From NCBI GenBank assembly GCA_945859605.1, contig OX243818.1:36145773-36209772 (forward strand): 64,000 bases of DNA, given 5' to 3'. The first letter of the stretch is position 1; each line of letters begins with the position of its first letter. Made by a program: the position numbers and the translations under genes. The DNA is from Lumbricus rubellus (lineage: Eukaryota; Annelida; Clitellata; Crassiclitellata; Lumbricidae). This document shows, piece by piece, positions 39,783-50,041 of this stretch. The notes beneath the pieces were generated by a model. That model worked only from the letters and a program-made list of their open reading frames with translations, searched no databases and was not told where the DNA came from.

Positions 39783-42700
39783 ATGACTGAAAAAATGGAA
39801 TATACAGCTCGGCCTAAAGACAAGATATCCCAATATAAAATGGACTACTCATCGTATAATCTGAAAGAATTACGACAAATTCCTAAACAGAGAGGACAAA
39901 GAGGATACTCGAGTTTGCGAAAAGCGGAACTCATAGCGTTCATATCGCAGGGAGATCGACTAGGCGCTCGTGCGGTCCAGGTCAGCAAAGCACCGGCGCA
40001 AACTCCCGTCACTGTACGAGAATTGCGCGAAATTGCGAAAAAAGAGGACAAAGAGGATACTCGGGATTAGCAAAAGCGGAACTTACGGCATTCTTGTCTA
40101 CTACTTGGAAATTTTTGAAGACGAAAAATCAAACTTTCCCGGATTGGCTGACTAGTGAGATTAGTAAGTTACCCCCGCAAATAAAACCACCCGTTCATAG
40201 GTTCAAACTTCGAGAGACTGCGGCGGCTATCAAAGGGTTTACAAAAAGATACACGATCGATGGCGACAACGGGATCGATGTTGCAACTTTTCTCAAGGCT
40301 GTAAGACCGCATGTAGTTAGGCTGCTAGGGAAAAATCGCGGGGTAAAAGTTCAATTCGATCTCATGTGCGAAATGGAGAAAGTAGATATGAAAACCGGCG
40401 AAGTAGTAACGGCTGAGCCTAATTTCAAATCAAAGAGTGATATTATTTTAGAAGCAACCGATGTGAGGGAAATATATACCAACGCAGCGGATAAAATTAA
40501 GGAGAGCATGGCAAGTTTTCAGATGCGGGGGAGTAATTGGAGATTCAAAACCGTTTTGAAGTTGGATATCGATACGGTGGTATATAAACCGCTGAAAGGT
40601 AGTTCTTACATTCCACTTCCCGATTATTTAGCGAATAAAAAGGCTATTATTAATATGAAGAACAAAGATGAGGAATGCTTCAAGTGGTGTGTAGCGAGAG
40701 CTGTAAACCCCGTTGAAGAACACCCGGAGAGAATAACGAAAGAATTAATTAGACAGTCTGAGGAACTCAATTGGTCTGGTATCGAATTCCCAGTAGCAGC
40801 GGATGCTAATGTGCTGAGTAAGTTTGAGAAAATTAATAATATTAGTATTAATGTTTTTGGTTACGAGAAAGAAGTGAATGTATTCCCACTATATATATCA
40901 AAGCATGAGAATGATAGGTGTGTAGATCTATTACTCATTTCTGATGGGGAAAAGAAGCATTATTGTTGGATCAAGAATTTCAACAGACTGATGGCGGTGA
41001 AAACAGAAAATACTACTACATCAATGTACTATTGCAAAAGATGCTTGATAGGATTCAGTAGAAAAGAATCGCTTCACAAGCATACTGAGTACTGTTCGCA
41101 GCAGGACGTCCAACGAATAGAACTTCCAGAACCTGGGACTATGCTAAGTTTTACACATTATTATCGGAAGATGCGTGTACCGTTTGTGTATTTTGCCGAC
41201 TTTGAATCGTTCATCAAACCTATCGGTACATGTCAGCCCGTACCTAGCACGTCTTACACCAACAAGTATCAAAAACATACACCCAGCTCGTTTTGTTATC
41301 ACATGAAATGCTTCGACGATGATGTTTATTCTCAAGAGCCGGTGAGGTTTACAGCTGAAAACGAAGACGATGATGTCGCTCAGAAATTCATAGACAGTCT
41401 CGAAGAAAATGTGAAACGAATATATAACCAGTTCAAATTCCCCAAGAAGATGATATTCGGCAAGAAAGAGCAGGTGCTCTTCGACTCGGCTACTGTTTGC
41501 CATATATGCGAAGGAGAATTTATAGGCGAAGAAAAACCGGTACGAGATCACTGCCATTTGACTGGAAAATTTAGAGGTGCCGCTCACAACCTTTGTAATC
41601 TGAAATACAAAGTCCCCAAGTTCTTCCCTGTCGTAATTCACAATTTGAGAGGTTATGACAGCCATTTATTTATCAAGAAATTACGAGGTGAACACGGCGA
41701 GAAAATCAAATGCATACCCTGCAACGAAGAAAAGTATATCTCATTCAGCAGAGAGGTCGTCGTCGATAAGTTTGTAGACGCAGATGGAAAAGAGAGAGAA
41801 GTCAAGCGCGAATTACGTTTCATCGATAGTTTTAGATTCATGCCCTCGAGTCTCGACGCGTTATCGAAAAATCTTCAGAAAGATCAGTGCAAGAATTTAG
41901 GGAAATTTTTTGAAGGTGAGAAGCTGGATCTTTTACTCAGAAAAGGTGTTTACCCGTATGATTACGTCGACGGTGTTGAAAGATTAAACGAAACCGAGTT
42001 GCCATCGAAACATGCCTTCTATTCAAAACTAACCGATTCGGGCATTAGTGAAAAAGATTACGCGCACGCGAAAACGGTATGGGACAAATTTGAATGCAAA
42101 ACATTACGTCAATATCACGACTTGTACAATTTATCGGATGTTCTATTATTAGCGGATGTGTTCGAAAACTTTAGAGACGTCTGTATGAAGCACTACAACC
42201 TAGATCCTGCGTGGTACTACACTAGCCCAGGACTTGCATGGGACGCGGCGTTGAAGACGACTGGTGTAGAGTTGGAGTTGTTGAGTGACTACGATATGTT
42301 GCTGATGATCAAGCAGGGAATACGAGGAGGCGTCAGCACGATTTCACATCGATACGCGAAAGCGAACAACGAGTACATGGGAGAAGCTTTCAATCCCACC
42401 CAACATTCAGTATTCATTCCATACTTGGACGCGAACAACTTGTATGGATGGGCGATGTGCAAACCGTTACCAACTCATGGGTTTGAATGGATGAACGATG
42501 ACGAATTGAATGATTGGAGGAACATTACCGAACGAGATGGAGTGGGATGTGTGTTAGAAGTCGACTTAGAATATCCAGAGGAATTGCACGACCTGCATAA
42601 TGATTATCCTCTCGCTCCGGAGAGTGTAAAACCCGCGGGATCGAATGTCGCGAAACTCATTCCAAACTTGAATGACAAAGTAAAGTATGTAGTTCATTAC

Positions 42701-43651
42701 GAAAATTTAAAATTGTATGAAAGTCTCGGATTGAAAATCGTAAAAATACATCGGGGAATAAAATTCGTGGAAAGTGCCTGGCTGAAAAAGTATATCGATC
42801 TGAATACCAATCTGAGAACGAAAGCTACGAACGATTTTGAGAAAGACTTTTTCAAGCTGATGAACAATAGCGTTTTCGGTAAAACAATGGAAGCTATCGA
42901 GAATCGAGTTGACATACGATTGGTGAGTGATGAGAAGGAAGCTATCAAGCTAGCCGCGAAAACTAATTACGACAGACGAACGATTTTCGATGAAAACCTC
43001 ATCGCCGTTCACATGAAAAAGACCAAGTTGTTTTACAACAAGCCGATATATCTAGGGATGTGTATATTAGACGTCAGTAAGACGCTCATGTATGATTTTC
43101 ATTATAATTACATCAAGGCCAAGTACGGAGATAGGGCCAAGCTATTATTCACCGATACTGATTCTTTGGCGTATGAAATTAAAACGGAAGACTTCTACAA
43201 AGATATTTCCCCCGACGTCCAAAGTATGTTCGATACTTCAGACTATCCGAGCGATCACCCGTCGGGTATAGAATCTGGCGCTAATAAAAAAGTGGTTGGT
43301 ATGTTCAAAGACGAAGCCGCGGGAAAACAGATTGAAGAATTTGTCGGCCTGCGATCCAAGTTGTACTCTTACAAAATGGCGGGTGAAGACTACAAGAAAT
43401 GTAAAGGTGTGAAAAAGAACGTCGTCAAGAAATCAATCACTCACGCAGATTACAAAGACTGCGTGTTTACGAAAAGACAACAGTCGAGAGCGATGAACGT
43501 CATTCGATCCTACCGCCATGAAATTTACACCGAAGAAGTAAATAAAATAGCTCTGTCTGCCGACGATGACAAAAGAGTAATAATGGACGACGGAATCCAC
43601 ACCCTAGCCTATGGGCACTACACGCTGAAAACTAAACAAAATAAAGAATAA
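39783..43651 (+). CDS. Protein-primed PolB with N-terminal SAP motifs, one frameshift
   Basis: The main frame (40094-43651 and open upstream to about 40044) encodes the same polymerase as Polinton 1: C2H2-type finger (about 311-335 of the 1185-residue frame), Exo I FADFESF, endonuclease VII-like CHICE...RDHCHLTGKFRGAAHN, motif A YLDANNLYGWAM (about 777), motif B KLMNNSVFGKT (about 919) and motif C FTDTDSLAYE (about 1019). Upstream, the frame beginning at ATG 39783 (or 39840) encodes a SAP motif (YNLKELRQIPKQRGQRGY, then RKAELIAFI) and the start of a second one. The second SAP motif is split by a frame change in an A6 run at 40038-40043, consistent with loss of one A. It may be a mutation, an assembly error or, less likely, a slippage site. 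Confidence 0.85.
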
Positions 43652-43667
43652 TTTACACTAATATAAA

Positions 43668-43997
43668 ATGGATGCGGCAAAAAAAGTGTGTAGCAAATGC
43701 AAAAAAGAAAAAAGCTTGGATGAATTTCACAAAGATAACTCACAGAAGAGCGGGTATTACCCCAGCTGTAAAATTTGTAAAAATGCCAAAGTGAAAGAGC
43801 TTGCGCACAAATACGCAAGACAGGAAATTAGGGAGACAAAAGACACAAAAGTTTGCAGCCGGTGTAAGGTAAATCAGAACATATCGGAATACGTCAACAA
43901 TCGATTTCAAAAAGATGGAAAGGCGAATGAATGCAAAAATTGTAGACATAATTATTATGTCGCCTGCGTAGAAGCCCGAAAGCTCGTTAGTTTGTGA
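43668..43997 (+). CDS. Zinc-ribbon protein, remnant of the HNH nuclease gene
   Basis: The 109-residue frame has two zinc ribbons (KVCSKCKKEKSLDEFHKDNS with CKIC, and KVCSRCKVNQN with CKNC) that align with the start of the Polinton 1 HNH gene. After EARK the alignment jumps to the last few codons of that gene (the aacatctagatgaaat word before the protease gene is retained). The HNH nuclease domain has therefore been removed by an internal deletion of roughly 350 bp, leaving a short zinc protein. Whether it is functional is unknown. Confidence 0.75.
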   Translation: MDAAKKVCSKCKKEKSLDEFHKDNSQKSGYYPSCKICKNAKVKELAHKYARQEIRETKDTKVCSRCKVNQNISEYVNNRFQKDGKANECKNCRHNYYVACVEARKLVSL

Positions 43998-44019
43998 AAC
44001 ATCTAGATGAAATATTAAA

Positions 44020-44454
44020 ATGAGCTATACAACTGTGAAAAACATAAATGTGGAAGGCGTAGTCCTCCCGAATCAACCGCTGACGAATTTTGAACTACTA
44101 GATGCTGCGAAAAAGCTCAATATCCCTAATTTCCGGGGAGTATTTCTCAGAGACGAGCTGCCGAAGAAACCTAACCGGACTGAATGCGGGATATTGAATC
44201 TAGACGATTCTAATGGAACCGGCTCGCACTGGGTCGCTTTTTCAAAAAACGGCAAGGACAAAATATATTTCGACAGCTATGGCCTGCCCCCTCCTACAGA
44301 ACTGGTAAAGTATTTACAGAGTCCCGTGTACTACAATAGCGAACGCGTGCAGCCCGACAACGAAGTGTTTTGCGGACATCTATGCCTGCACGTCCTGAAA
44401 AAAACATGCAAAGATGGAGTGACTTTTCAAGAAGTTATAAACAGCCTGCATTGA
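44020..44454 (+). CDS. Adenain-like cysteine protease
   Basis: The 144-residue homologue of the Polinton 1 protease keeps the catalytic set: His in GSHWVAF, Asp in YFDSYG, Gln in VQPDNEVF and Cys in VFCGHLCL, with the same spacing. It should process virion precursors at GG-type sites. The ATG is preceded by gaaatattaaa, the AT-rich word found before most genes of the element. The frame is intact. Confidence 0.9.
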   Translation: MSYTTVKNINVEGVVLPNQPLTNFELLDAAKKLNIPNFRGVFLRDELPKKPNRTECGILNLDDSNGTGSHWVAFSKNGKDKIYFDSYGLPPPTELVKYLQSPVYYNSERVQPDNEVFCGHLCLHVLKKTCKDGVTFQEVINSLH

Positions 44455-44476
44455 AAATTATATTCAGATGTAAAAA

Positions 44477-45208
44477 ATGCCTGTTGATAAATTTGGACAT
44501 ACAGATTCAGGATCTACGCAAAGAGTAATTGCTGGGGAAGTTACTGAAAGTCAAGTAAATAGTACTTTTCTAAGGCTAGATGGAGCAAACCCAGCGACCG
44601 GAGATCTAAATATGAGTGGCCATACTATTAGAGGTCTGCCTACAACGAATACTCCGGAAGCGGGGATAGATGAGGCCGTGAGTCGGGGGCAAGTAATAGA
44701 TTTACTGTGGAATCACGACGACGTCCCGACCGACAATAATCATTTGACGAATAAGAAATACGTCGATGAACAACTTACTTCGAAAGTGGCGGCGGTGGTA
44801 GGACCCGCGGTTAGCGCTTACAGTTCAACTCAACAGGCTATACTCGCTAGAACTCACACAGCAGTTACTTTTGATGTAATAAGATGTGGTACCGCAAAAC
44901 ACGGTATTGAACAGGGTACCGGAACGACTTCTTTCTTCCCCAGTAAAGCGGGGTACTATATCGTTTCGGCGTACATAGAATTTTGTAACAATAGTAATAA
45001 CGCGTATGGCACCGTCCACCTGTATAAAAATGGGGCGTCGTACATGCAGATTGCGGGCGGAGGGAGTACGAAAGGTTCGCAAAACCATTCAATCGGTAGT
45101 AACATAGTTTTTCTAGACGAGTTCGATTACGTCAACATACACGCCTTTTCATCCATCGCTACGAACATTTTGTGTAGGGACTTTTCGGCGGCATTCTTAC
45201 GGCCCTAA
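44477..45208 (+). CDS. Fibre-like protein with C1q/TNF-like head (first)
   Basis: The 243-residue protein has the MPVDKFGHTD anchor, a shaft with NHLTNKKYVDEQL and a C1q-like head from about residue 112: HTAVTFDVIRC, FFPSKAGYYIVSAYIEF, VHLYKNGASYMQIAGGG and a final CRDFSAAFLRP. It is shorter than the Polinton 1 fibres because the middle shaft segment is absent. It is probably a trimeric receptor-binding protein at the vertices; this role is inferred from architecture and position. Confidence 0.75.
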   Translation: MPVDKFGHTDSGSTQRVIAGEVTESQVNSTFLRLDGANPATGDLNMSGHTIRGLPTTNTPEAGIDEAVSRGQVIDLLWNHDDVPTDNNHLTNKKYVDEQLTSKVAAVVGPAVSAYSSTQQAILARTHTAVTFDVIRCGTAKHGIEQGTGTTSFFPSKAGYYIVSAYIEFCNNSNNAYGTVHLYKNGASYMQIAGGGSTKGSQNHSIGSNIVFLDEFDYVNIHAFSSIATNILCRDFSAAFLRP

Positions 45209-45232
45209 TTAATAAAAATTATTATATTCAAA

Positions 45233-45967
45233 ATGCCTGTTGATAAATTTGGACATACAGATTCAGGATCTACTCAAAGAATAATTGCAGGGGGCGTTAC
45301 GCTGTCCCAAGTAAACAGTACTTTTCTAAGGCTGGATGGGGCAAATCCGGCGACTGGGAATCTAAATATGAATGGCAACTGCATCAAAGGCCTGCCAATA
45401 ACGAATAATCCGGACGCGGGAATGGATGAAGCGCTAAGTTGGGGGCAGGCTATAGATTTGATTACGAATCACACGGGCGTTCCGTCAAACGATAATCATT
45501 TGACGAATAAAAAATACGTAGACGAACGAATTGCTTCGATAGCGCCTACACCCACTGCTGAGATCGCATTTGGCCCGGCGTTTAGTGTTTACGCCCTCTC
45601 GGTTCAGGCTATCATCGCTAACACAATAACGCAAGTATCATTTGGAGCTGTAAAATTCGACCCGGATAATTGTCTAGTCAATTCGAACCGTTTCCTTCCT
45701 CGGAAAGCCGGCTGTTACATGGTTACGGCGTGTTTGGAAATACGCGACAGTAGTGGTAAATATAACGAAACTGTTGGCTTGTACAAAAGTGGGGGAGTGA
45801 ACGAGCTGATTGTCGGCGGCGGGGGTAAGGCCGGGTCGAAAAAATATGTGTCGGGCACTAGCCTAGTTCGATTAACTAATACTGATTATCTCGAGATATT
45901 TATTAGTTCGTTTGATCCGGTAAATATTTTTGTTCGCGAATTTTCAGCGGCATACTTACGACCTTAG
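45233..45967 (+). CDS. Fibre-like protein with C1q/TNF-like head (second)
   Basis: The 244-residue paralogue of the preceding gene has a nearly identical anchor and shaft but a strongly diverged head: ITQVSFGAVKFDPDN, FLPRKAGCYMVTACLEI, ETVGLYKSGG and VREFSAAYLRP. Divergence is concentrated in the head, as expected for receptor-binding domains under diversifying selection. It converges on the major capsid gene with only 65 bp between the stop codons. Confidence 0.75.
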   Translation: MPVDKFGHTDSGSTQRIIAGGVTLSQVNSTFLRLDGANPATGNLNMNGNCIKGLPITNNPDAGMDEALSWGQAIDLITNHTGVPSNDNHLTNKKYVDERIASIAPTPTAEIAFGPAFSVYALSVQAIIANTITQVSFGAVKFDPDNCLVNSNRFLPRKAGCYMVTACLEIRDSSGKYNETVGLYKSGGVNELIVGGGGKAGSKKYVSGTSLVRLTNTDYLEIFISSFDPVNIFVREFSAAYLRP

Positions 45968-46032
45968 AATTCAAAACCGAATCAAGTTTTGAATTTGAGT
46001 ACTACACTTCAGCGACCATTCTATCATGAACT

Positions 46033-47337
46033 TCAATATACCACACTCATTTTCTGCCCATCCGATTGAAACCTCAGTAACTTGTCTGAAATCACCACTG
46101 CGTACGCTTCCGTATTAGCCAGCGGCGCCGTATTGAACGTGCCTTTGATCTGGATATCGACCACCGATGACTTCAGACGCTCGGATTGCTTGCTCACATC
46201 AAACACCATAATCGGAAACAGATCTTTGAAGTCCGAGGGTGTGATATTGCATTGCGTCATTAGTTCGTCCATTCCATAGTATTTTTCACTGAACGCGGCT
46301 GCTGCTCGGTACGCCCGCGCGAATTGTTGATTTGGAAATGATAGGTTGTAGTCGACAACTGGATATCGGTCCTGGTTCATCATCACGAACATGTTCTTCA
46401 GATCGCAATGATCGAAAACGGATGGATTGTGTAGTTGATCGCCGCTTTTGTCGGTTTGAAAACCCAAGATGATGTACCTAGGCTTCTCAGGTAATGTCTT
46501 GACGCTAAGTCTCCAGCTAAAATTAGTCGACTGTGCGACGGAGGTGGCATCGCATTGACGGGCTCTGTACGCAACTGGCAGCGACGCTTTCGATTCGATA
46601 GTTTTGTACAATTGCATCTTCTCCATATCCGCGGGAATAACGTGCGGCATGAACCATGAGATTTTATCCAGCCTAACTTTCCCTGCATCCGCTGCGCCCG
46701 CGCCGGCGAGTCTAAAAATTGCGTCATCATCGGCTTTACGAACCAGAGTTAGCGTATGTTTCACACCAAAAACAACCTTGTCGTAATCATCGCAAAATCC
46801 GAAAATATGCTTCAATGGAACAACAAAGCTAAAAGTACCTTTGGCATTTGGTTTTCGAATTATATACGCCTGTCTCACGGCGAAACCCTGATTATCCGCG
46901 ATAGCAGCCGTCGCTCCGCTGTCCTTGTACCACAACTGATTCAATCCTTGAGCTAGTTGAAAATCATTCGGGTATTTGAGTAATCCGAGCATCGTCGTTG
47001 CTTGACCCGGGTGAAATAACGATTCAATTTCCTGATTCGACAGTGAATACGAAATTTGACTGAAAAGATGCATGAGCCCATTATTCGTAAGGGTTGCTTC
47101 ATCGGCATTAATGTAGAAGGTGTTGTTGTTGACCGCCTTCGTCAATCTACCCTCGAACAGCAGGTAAGATTCTGCCGGATGACAAAATAGATCTTGAAGT
47201 TCGATATTTATTCTAATCTCGCCGGAGGTGTTTAGATTCGCCCCCGATATCGGCTCATACTCATACCATTCGTAGCGTTCGACGCTTTCATCGCTCAATG
47301 GTTGTTCGGTAAATCTCAGAATATCAGATGATTGCAT
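46033..47337 (-). CDS. Major capsid protein (double jelly-roll hexon-like)
   Basis: The 434-residue homologue of the Polinton 1 capsid protein shares SDILRFTEQPL, YEWYEYEPISG, EIRINIELQDLFCHPAESYL, LFHPGQATTMLGLL, FGFCDDYDK and VSKQSERLKSSVVDIQIK. The frame is intact. It is the last gene of the minus-strand capsid block and faces the fibre genes tail-to-tail, whereas in Polinton 1 it is followed in the same direction by SAP and PolB. Confidence 0.9.
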   Translation of the reverse strand: MQSSDILRFTEQPLSDESVERYEWYEYEPISGANLNTSGEIRINIELQDLFCHPAESYLLFEGRLTKAVNNNTFYINADEATLTNNGLMHLFSQISYSLSNQEIESLFHPGQATTMLGLLKYPNDFQLAQGLNQLWYKDSGATAAIADNQGFAVRQAYIIRKPNAKGTFSFVVPLKHIFGFCDDYDKVVFGVKHTLTLVRKADDDAIFRLAGAGAADAGKVRLDKISWFMPHVIPADMEKMQLYKTIESKASLPVAYRARQCDATSVAQSTNFSWRLSVKTLPEKPRYIILGFQTDKSGDQLHNPSVFDHCDLKNMFVMMNQDRYPVVDYNLSFPNQQFARAYRAAAAFSEKYYGMDELMTQCNITPSDFKDLFPIMVFDVSKQSERLKSSVVDIQIKGTFNTAPLANTEAYAVVISDKLLRFQSDGQKMSVVY

Positions 47338-47362
47338 TTTTACTACTACGCGATAATATTTT

Positions 47363-47830
47363 TTACGCGACCTTCATTCCGCCACCGTTTAGCGCGCGTA
47401 CTAAATCTTGTATCGACATGGCGTCGTTCTTCTTCAGACCATCCCCCATCATCAGATTATTAATATTCGGGATATTCGGGATATTCGAGATCGACCCTAC
47501 GCTGCCGACGCCACTCAGCCGCTCTAAAATTTGTCTAGTTTCTGGCGTAACAGCCTGTTTCTGAGGAGTAGGAGCAGGAGCAAACAGTTTAGTCACTGCT
47601 TTGTCCACTAATCGTTTGCCGGCGTCGATTGCGGTTGTTTTCCCAACAACGATGGCCTTTTTCCCAATTTCTTTCGCCGCGTCTTTACTCGCGTTGAGAG
47701 CGGTCGTTGCTAATTGTTTGGCGGCGTTCGACGTTACTAGCCGTTTGAAAAATCCCGAAATTGTATCGAATATTCCAGATCCTCCGATTACGTATTGTTT
47801 TCTATACCTCCTTCTATTAATGACTTGCAT
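47363..47830 (-). CDS. pVI-like minor virion protein
   Basis: The 155-residue protein starts with a basic leader (INRRRYRKQYV) and then IGGSGIFDTISGFFKRLV, a GG-x-G protease-like site before an amphipathic helix. A long Ala/Lys-rich helix and a C-terminal SIQDLVRALNGGGMKVA follow. Order and motifs match the 117-residue protein of Polinton 1, with a longer middle. A membrane-disrupting role like adenovirus protein VI is inferred. Confidence 0.65.
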   Translation of the reverse strand: MQVINRRRYRKQYVIGGSGIFDTISGFFKRLVTSNAAKQLATTALNASKDAAKEIGKKAIVVGKTTAIDAGKRLVDKAVTKLFAPAPTPQKQAVTPETRQILERLSGVGSVGSISNIPNIPNINNLMMGDGLKKNDAMSIQDLVRALNGGGMKVA

Positions 47831-47842
47831 TTTTTCTGCATT

Positions 47843-48745
47843 TTACAATGTCATCATTATATTTTTGTAAGCATCTTTACTCAGCACTTCCTGCCTCAAT
47901 AACGCGTCGCACATCGCCACGATCTCGTTTCTCACGCCGGTATTGCCTGCTTTGAAGCTTTGAAATCGTAGTTCTAGCTGTTTCGCTAATACGTTTGGAT
48001 CTTCGGAAATAACGATTACACCACCCACGCCTTTACCCACCGCATTACGAGTCCTCTTTTCCCATATCGGCTTGATAATTTCTCTATATTTGACGCTCGA
48101 AGATGCTTTCGGTTTGTTGGGATTTTTTGGCTGTCTGATAGCATCCGACGCGAGTAGAATCTCGGCGTAATCGTCTCTATCATTATTATCGTATATCGAC
48201 GTGTTCGGCTGTTTCATCGTCAACAACTCCCAAAGCCCCGGTGTTCCGCTATACATCTTATTTCCAACCGTCACATCGTCTCCTTGAATAAAAATCGGAG
48301 TGTCGCCGATGTAGAATTGTCCATTTTTTGATCGTATTCCGAACGTCGTGTCTACGATTTTTCTATCGGAGGCGTATTGATGAAGGTACTTGGTGGCTAC
48401 ATCGCCTAATTCTAAAGTTCTAATATCCTCAGTCGGATCGTCGCTATACGCTTCTATCGAGGGATACTGAGGAAATTGAATCTTCAACGAAGCGGGTAGC
48501 GTCTGTAGTGCGTTTGTAGTAGCTATCGAGTTTTCTTTGATGGCGGATAGTAAGACATTTTGCTCTTTGGAAATTGCGGATTGCGAATCGACGATAGGCT
48601 TGTACAGCTTGGTTAGTTCTTGTTGCAGCCCCGAATCCCCCAATCTCTCCGATAAAAAGTTCTGTTGAATATTCTTCTTGGATTTCAGAAACTCTTCGAC
48701 TATGAAATTTCTTTTCGCCGGGTCATCTATCTTTAGAAACGACAT
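47843..48745 (-). CDS. Conserved Polinton protein, DUF8207-like
   Basis: The 300-residue protein aligns end to end with the 299-residue Polinton 1 protein: KRNFIVEEFLKSKKNIQQNF, TFGIRSKNGQFYIGDT, GTPGLWELLT, DDYAEILLASDAIRQP and GNTGVRNEIVAMCDALLRQE. The frame extends upstream to 48859, but that part is translation of a tandem repeat. I set the start at 48745 because it matches the homologue and is preceded by ttttttattaaaa. Function unknown, probably virion-related. Confidence 0.75.
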   Translation of the reverse strand: MSFLKIDDPAKRNFIVEEFLKSKKNIQQNFLSERLGDSGLQQELTKLYKPIVDSQSAISKEQNVLLSAIKENSIATTNALQTLPASLKIQFPQYPSIEAYSDDPTEDIRTLELGDVATKYLHQYASDRKIVDTTFGIRSKNGQFYIGDTPIFIQGDDVTVGNKMYSGTPGLWELLTMKQPNTSIYDNNDRDDYAEILLASDAIRQPKNPNKPKASSSVKYREIIKPIWEKRTRNAVGKGVGGVIVISEDPNVLAKQLELRFQSFKAGNTGVRNEIVAMCDALLRQEVLSKDAYKNIMMTL

Positions 48746-48769
48746 TTTTAATAAAAAATTTAATGTTTT

Positions 48770-48832
48770 TCGACATGTTTTCTGGCGTGTTTTTCGACGT
48801 GTTTTTCTACATGTTTTTCGACATGTGTAAAA
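48770..48832. repeat. Short tandem repeats (gtttttcgacatgt units) upstream of the DUF8207-like gene
   Basis: About five 12-13-bp units of the type gtgtttttcgac/atgtttttcgac lie directly in front of the gene start. A different 12-14-bp array lies at the same position in Polinton 1. Confidence 0.8.
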
Positions 48833-48899
48833 ACACAAGTTAGACGTATTTTCAGACATAGCGACATAGGTCTACATAGCTCTACAAAACTCTACAAGT

Positions 48900-49598
48900 C
48901 TACATGATTTCATACATGTTCACGTTAGTCGTCTTTCTCACAGATTCGGTATTTTTCTCAAACATGCTTTGAAAGGACTGCCTGACTTCTTCTCTTCCTC
49001 GGTCGATGAGAGATTGTTTCGTTTCCTCATCCATCGCGGCCGCCGCAACTTTCGACTTACTTTTGATTTCTTCTTTCATGCCATTGAATTTTTCAATCTC
49101 ACTTAGAATCAGAGAATATTCCTCGTCTGAAATGTGATCATCCACGAGTGCTTTTGAAATATGGTCGCTGATCGTGTTGAGCTTCGCATCAGCTAGCGTT
49201 TTAATCCTTTCATGCTTCTCCGCCTTCAGGGCGAGCTTTTTACAGATTCGGCTGCCGATTATACTCAATAGCCCCGCACCTTGCGCTGTCCCCTCCATAG
49301 CGATGGCGATGGGGGTTGCAATTATGGTGGCTAGTACGCCGATTCCCGAAATTCCGAGCCCCATCGTGATCGCCATGAGGACGTTGTCTACTACGCCGAT
49401 TACGCTCACACTTCTATGGTACTTTTTACTCAACGCTGCTCTTTTGTCGCGTTCTTGCTCGATCTCCTTTTTGATTTCGCTAATCTTCTGAAGTCGATAC
49501 GTTTGTGCAGACCCCGCGGCTATTTGTATTTCACCTTCTGGCGCGGAGGGTGTTATATTTGTTAGGTTTGGATAGAGTTTGATGCCTTCGTATTCCAT
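48900..49598 (-). CDS. Putative membrane protein with coiled coil, specific to Polinton 2
   Basis: The 232-residue protein has an N-terminal Pro-rich region and a charged helix (ISEIKKEIEQERDKRAALSKKY). A hydrophobic Gly/Ala-rich stretch, about residues 65-115 (ITMGLGISGIGVLATIIATP), could form two membrane segments. A charged C-terminal half contains DHISDEEYSLILSEIEKF. I recognise the pattern from other animal Polinton loci but know no assigned function. No counterpart was found in Polinton 1, where the dUTPase-like and DUF8207-like genes are adjacent. Confidence 0.65.
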   Translation of the reverse strand: MEYEGIKLYPNLTNITPSAPEGEIQIAAGSAQTYRLQKISEIKKEIEQERDKRAALSKKYHRSVSVIGVVDNVLMAITMGLGISGIGVLATIIATPIAIAMEGTAQGAGLLSIIGSRICKKLALKAEKHERIKTLADAKLNTISDHISKALVDDHISDEEYSLILSEIEKFNGMKEEIKSKSKVAAAAMDEETKQSLIDRGREEVRQSFQSMFEKNTESVRKTTNVNMYEIM

Positions 49599-49626
49599 TC
49601 GTTTATTTTAGACAATATATATTTTT

Positions 49627-50025
49627 TTACTGTTGATAATTTACGCAGCATAGCGAATCTCCTTCATTTATAGTTACCGCCGAATCGGAGTTGTTTTGAA
49701 TGGAAACTATGATATCATCAATCACATCTTCTGAAATCACTCCGTCTAGTAGACTGCATCGTCGTTCTTTGATACTCTGTCTGAGGGAAACGAGACAAAG
49801 ACCCGCCGCCATTTCTACACCGAGTCCAAGCCTTAGCGTATTTGCTGTCTTTGGTTGTATCGTGATATCATTTTGCGCAAAAATCTCCCATCGCAGTCCT
49901 CCTAGTTGTCTTACTGGTGTGCGAGTAACACCGCTCGTAATCTTCCAAAAGACTGAAACGGGCTGCGTTCTAACCTCTACCGGTCTAGTTGGTTTAGTTC
50001 CAAATTTGTGTATTGGTCTCGACAT
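49627..50025 (-). CDS. dUTPase-fold-like protein, probably not catalytic
   Basis: The 132-residue homologue of 20882-21268 shares RPIHKFGTKP, RWEIFAQNDITIQPKT, LGLGVEMAAGLCLVSLRQ and a C-terminal IIVSIQNNSDSAVTINEGDSLC. The beta-strand pattern with a final GD-x-x-C recalls trimeric dUTPase folds, but catalytic motifs are not visible. Conservation in both elements argues for a real structural or regulatory role. Confidence 0.55.
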   Translation of the reverse strand: MSRPIHKFGTKPTRPVEVRTQPVSVFWKITSGVTRTPVRQLGGLRWEIFAQNDITIQPKTANTLRLGLGVEMAAGLCLVSLRQSIKERRCSLLDGVISEDVIDDIIVSIQNNSDSAVTINEGDSLCCVNYQQ

Positions 50026-50041
50026 TTTTTAATAGAATAGA

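Noticed and set aside
48746..48859. N-terminal extension of the Polinton 2 DUF8207-like protein
   Set aside because: The extension is translated tandem repeat, is absent in the Polinton 1 homologue, and a well-placed ATG at 48745 follows the usual AT-rich signal.
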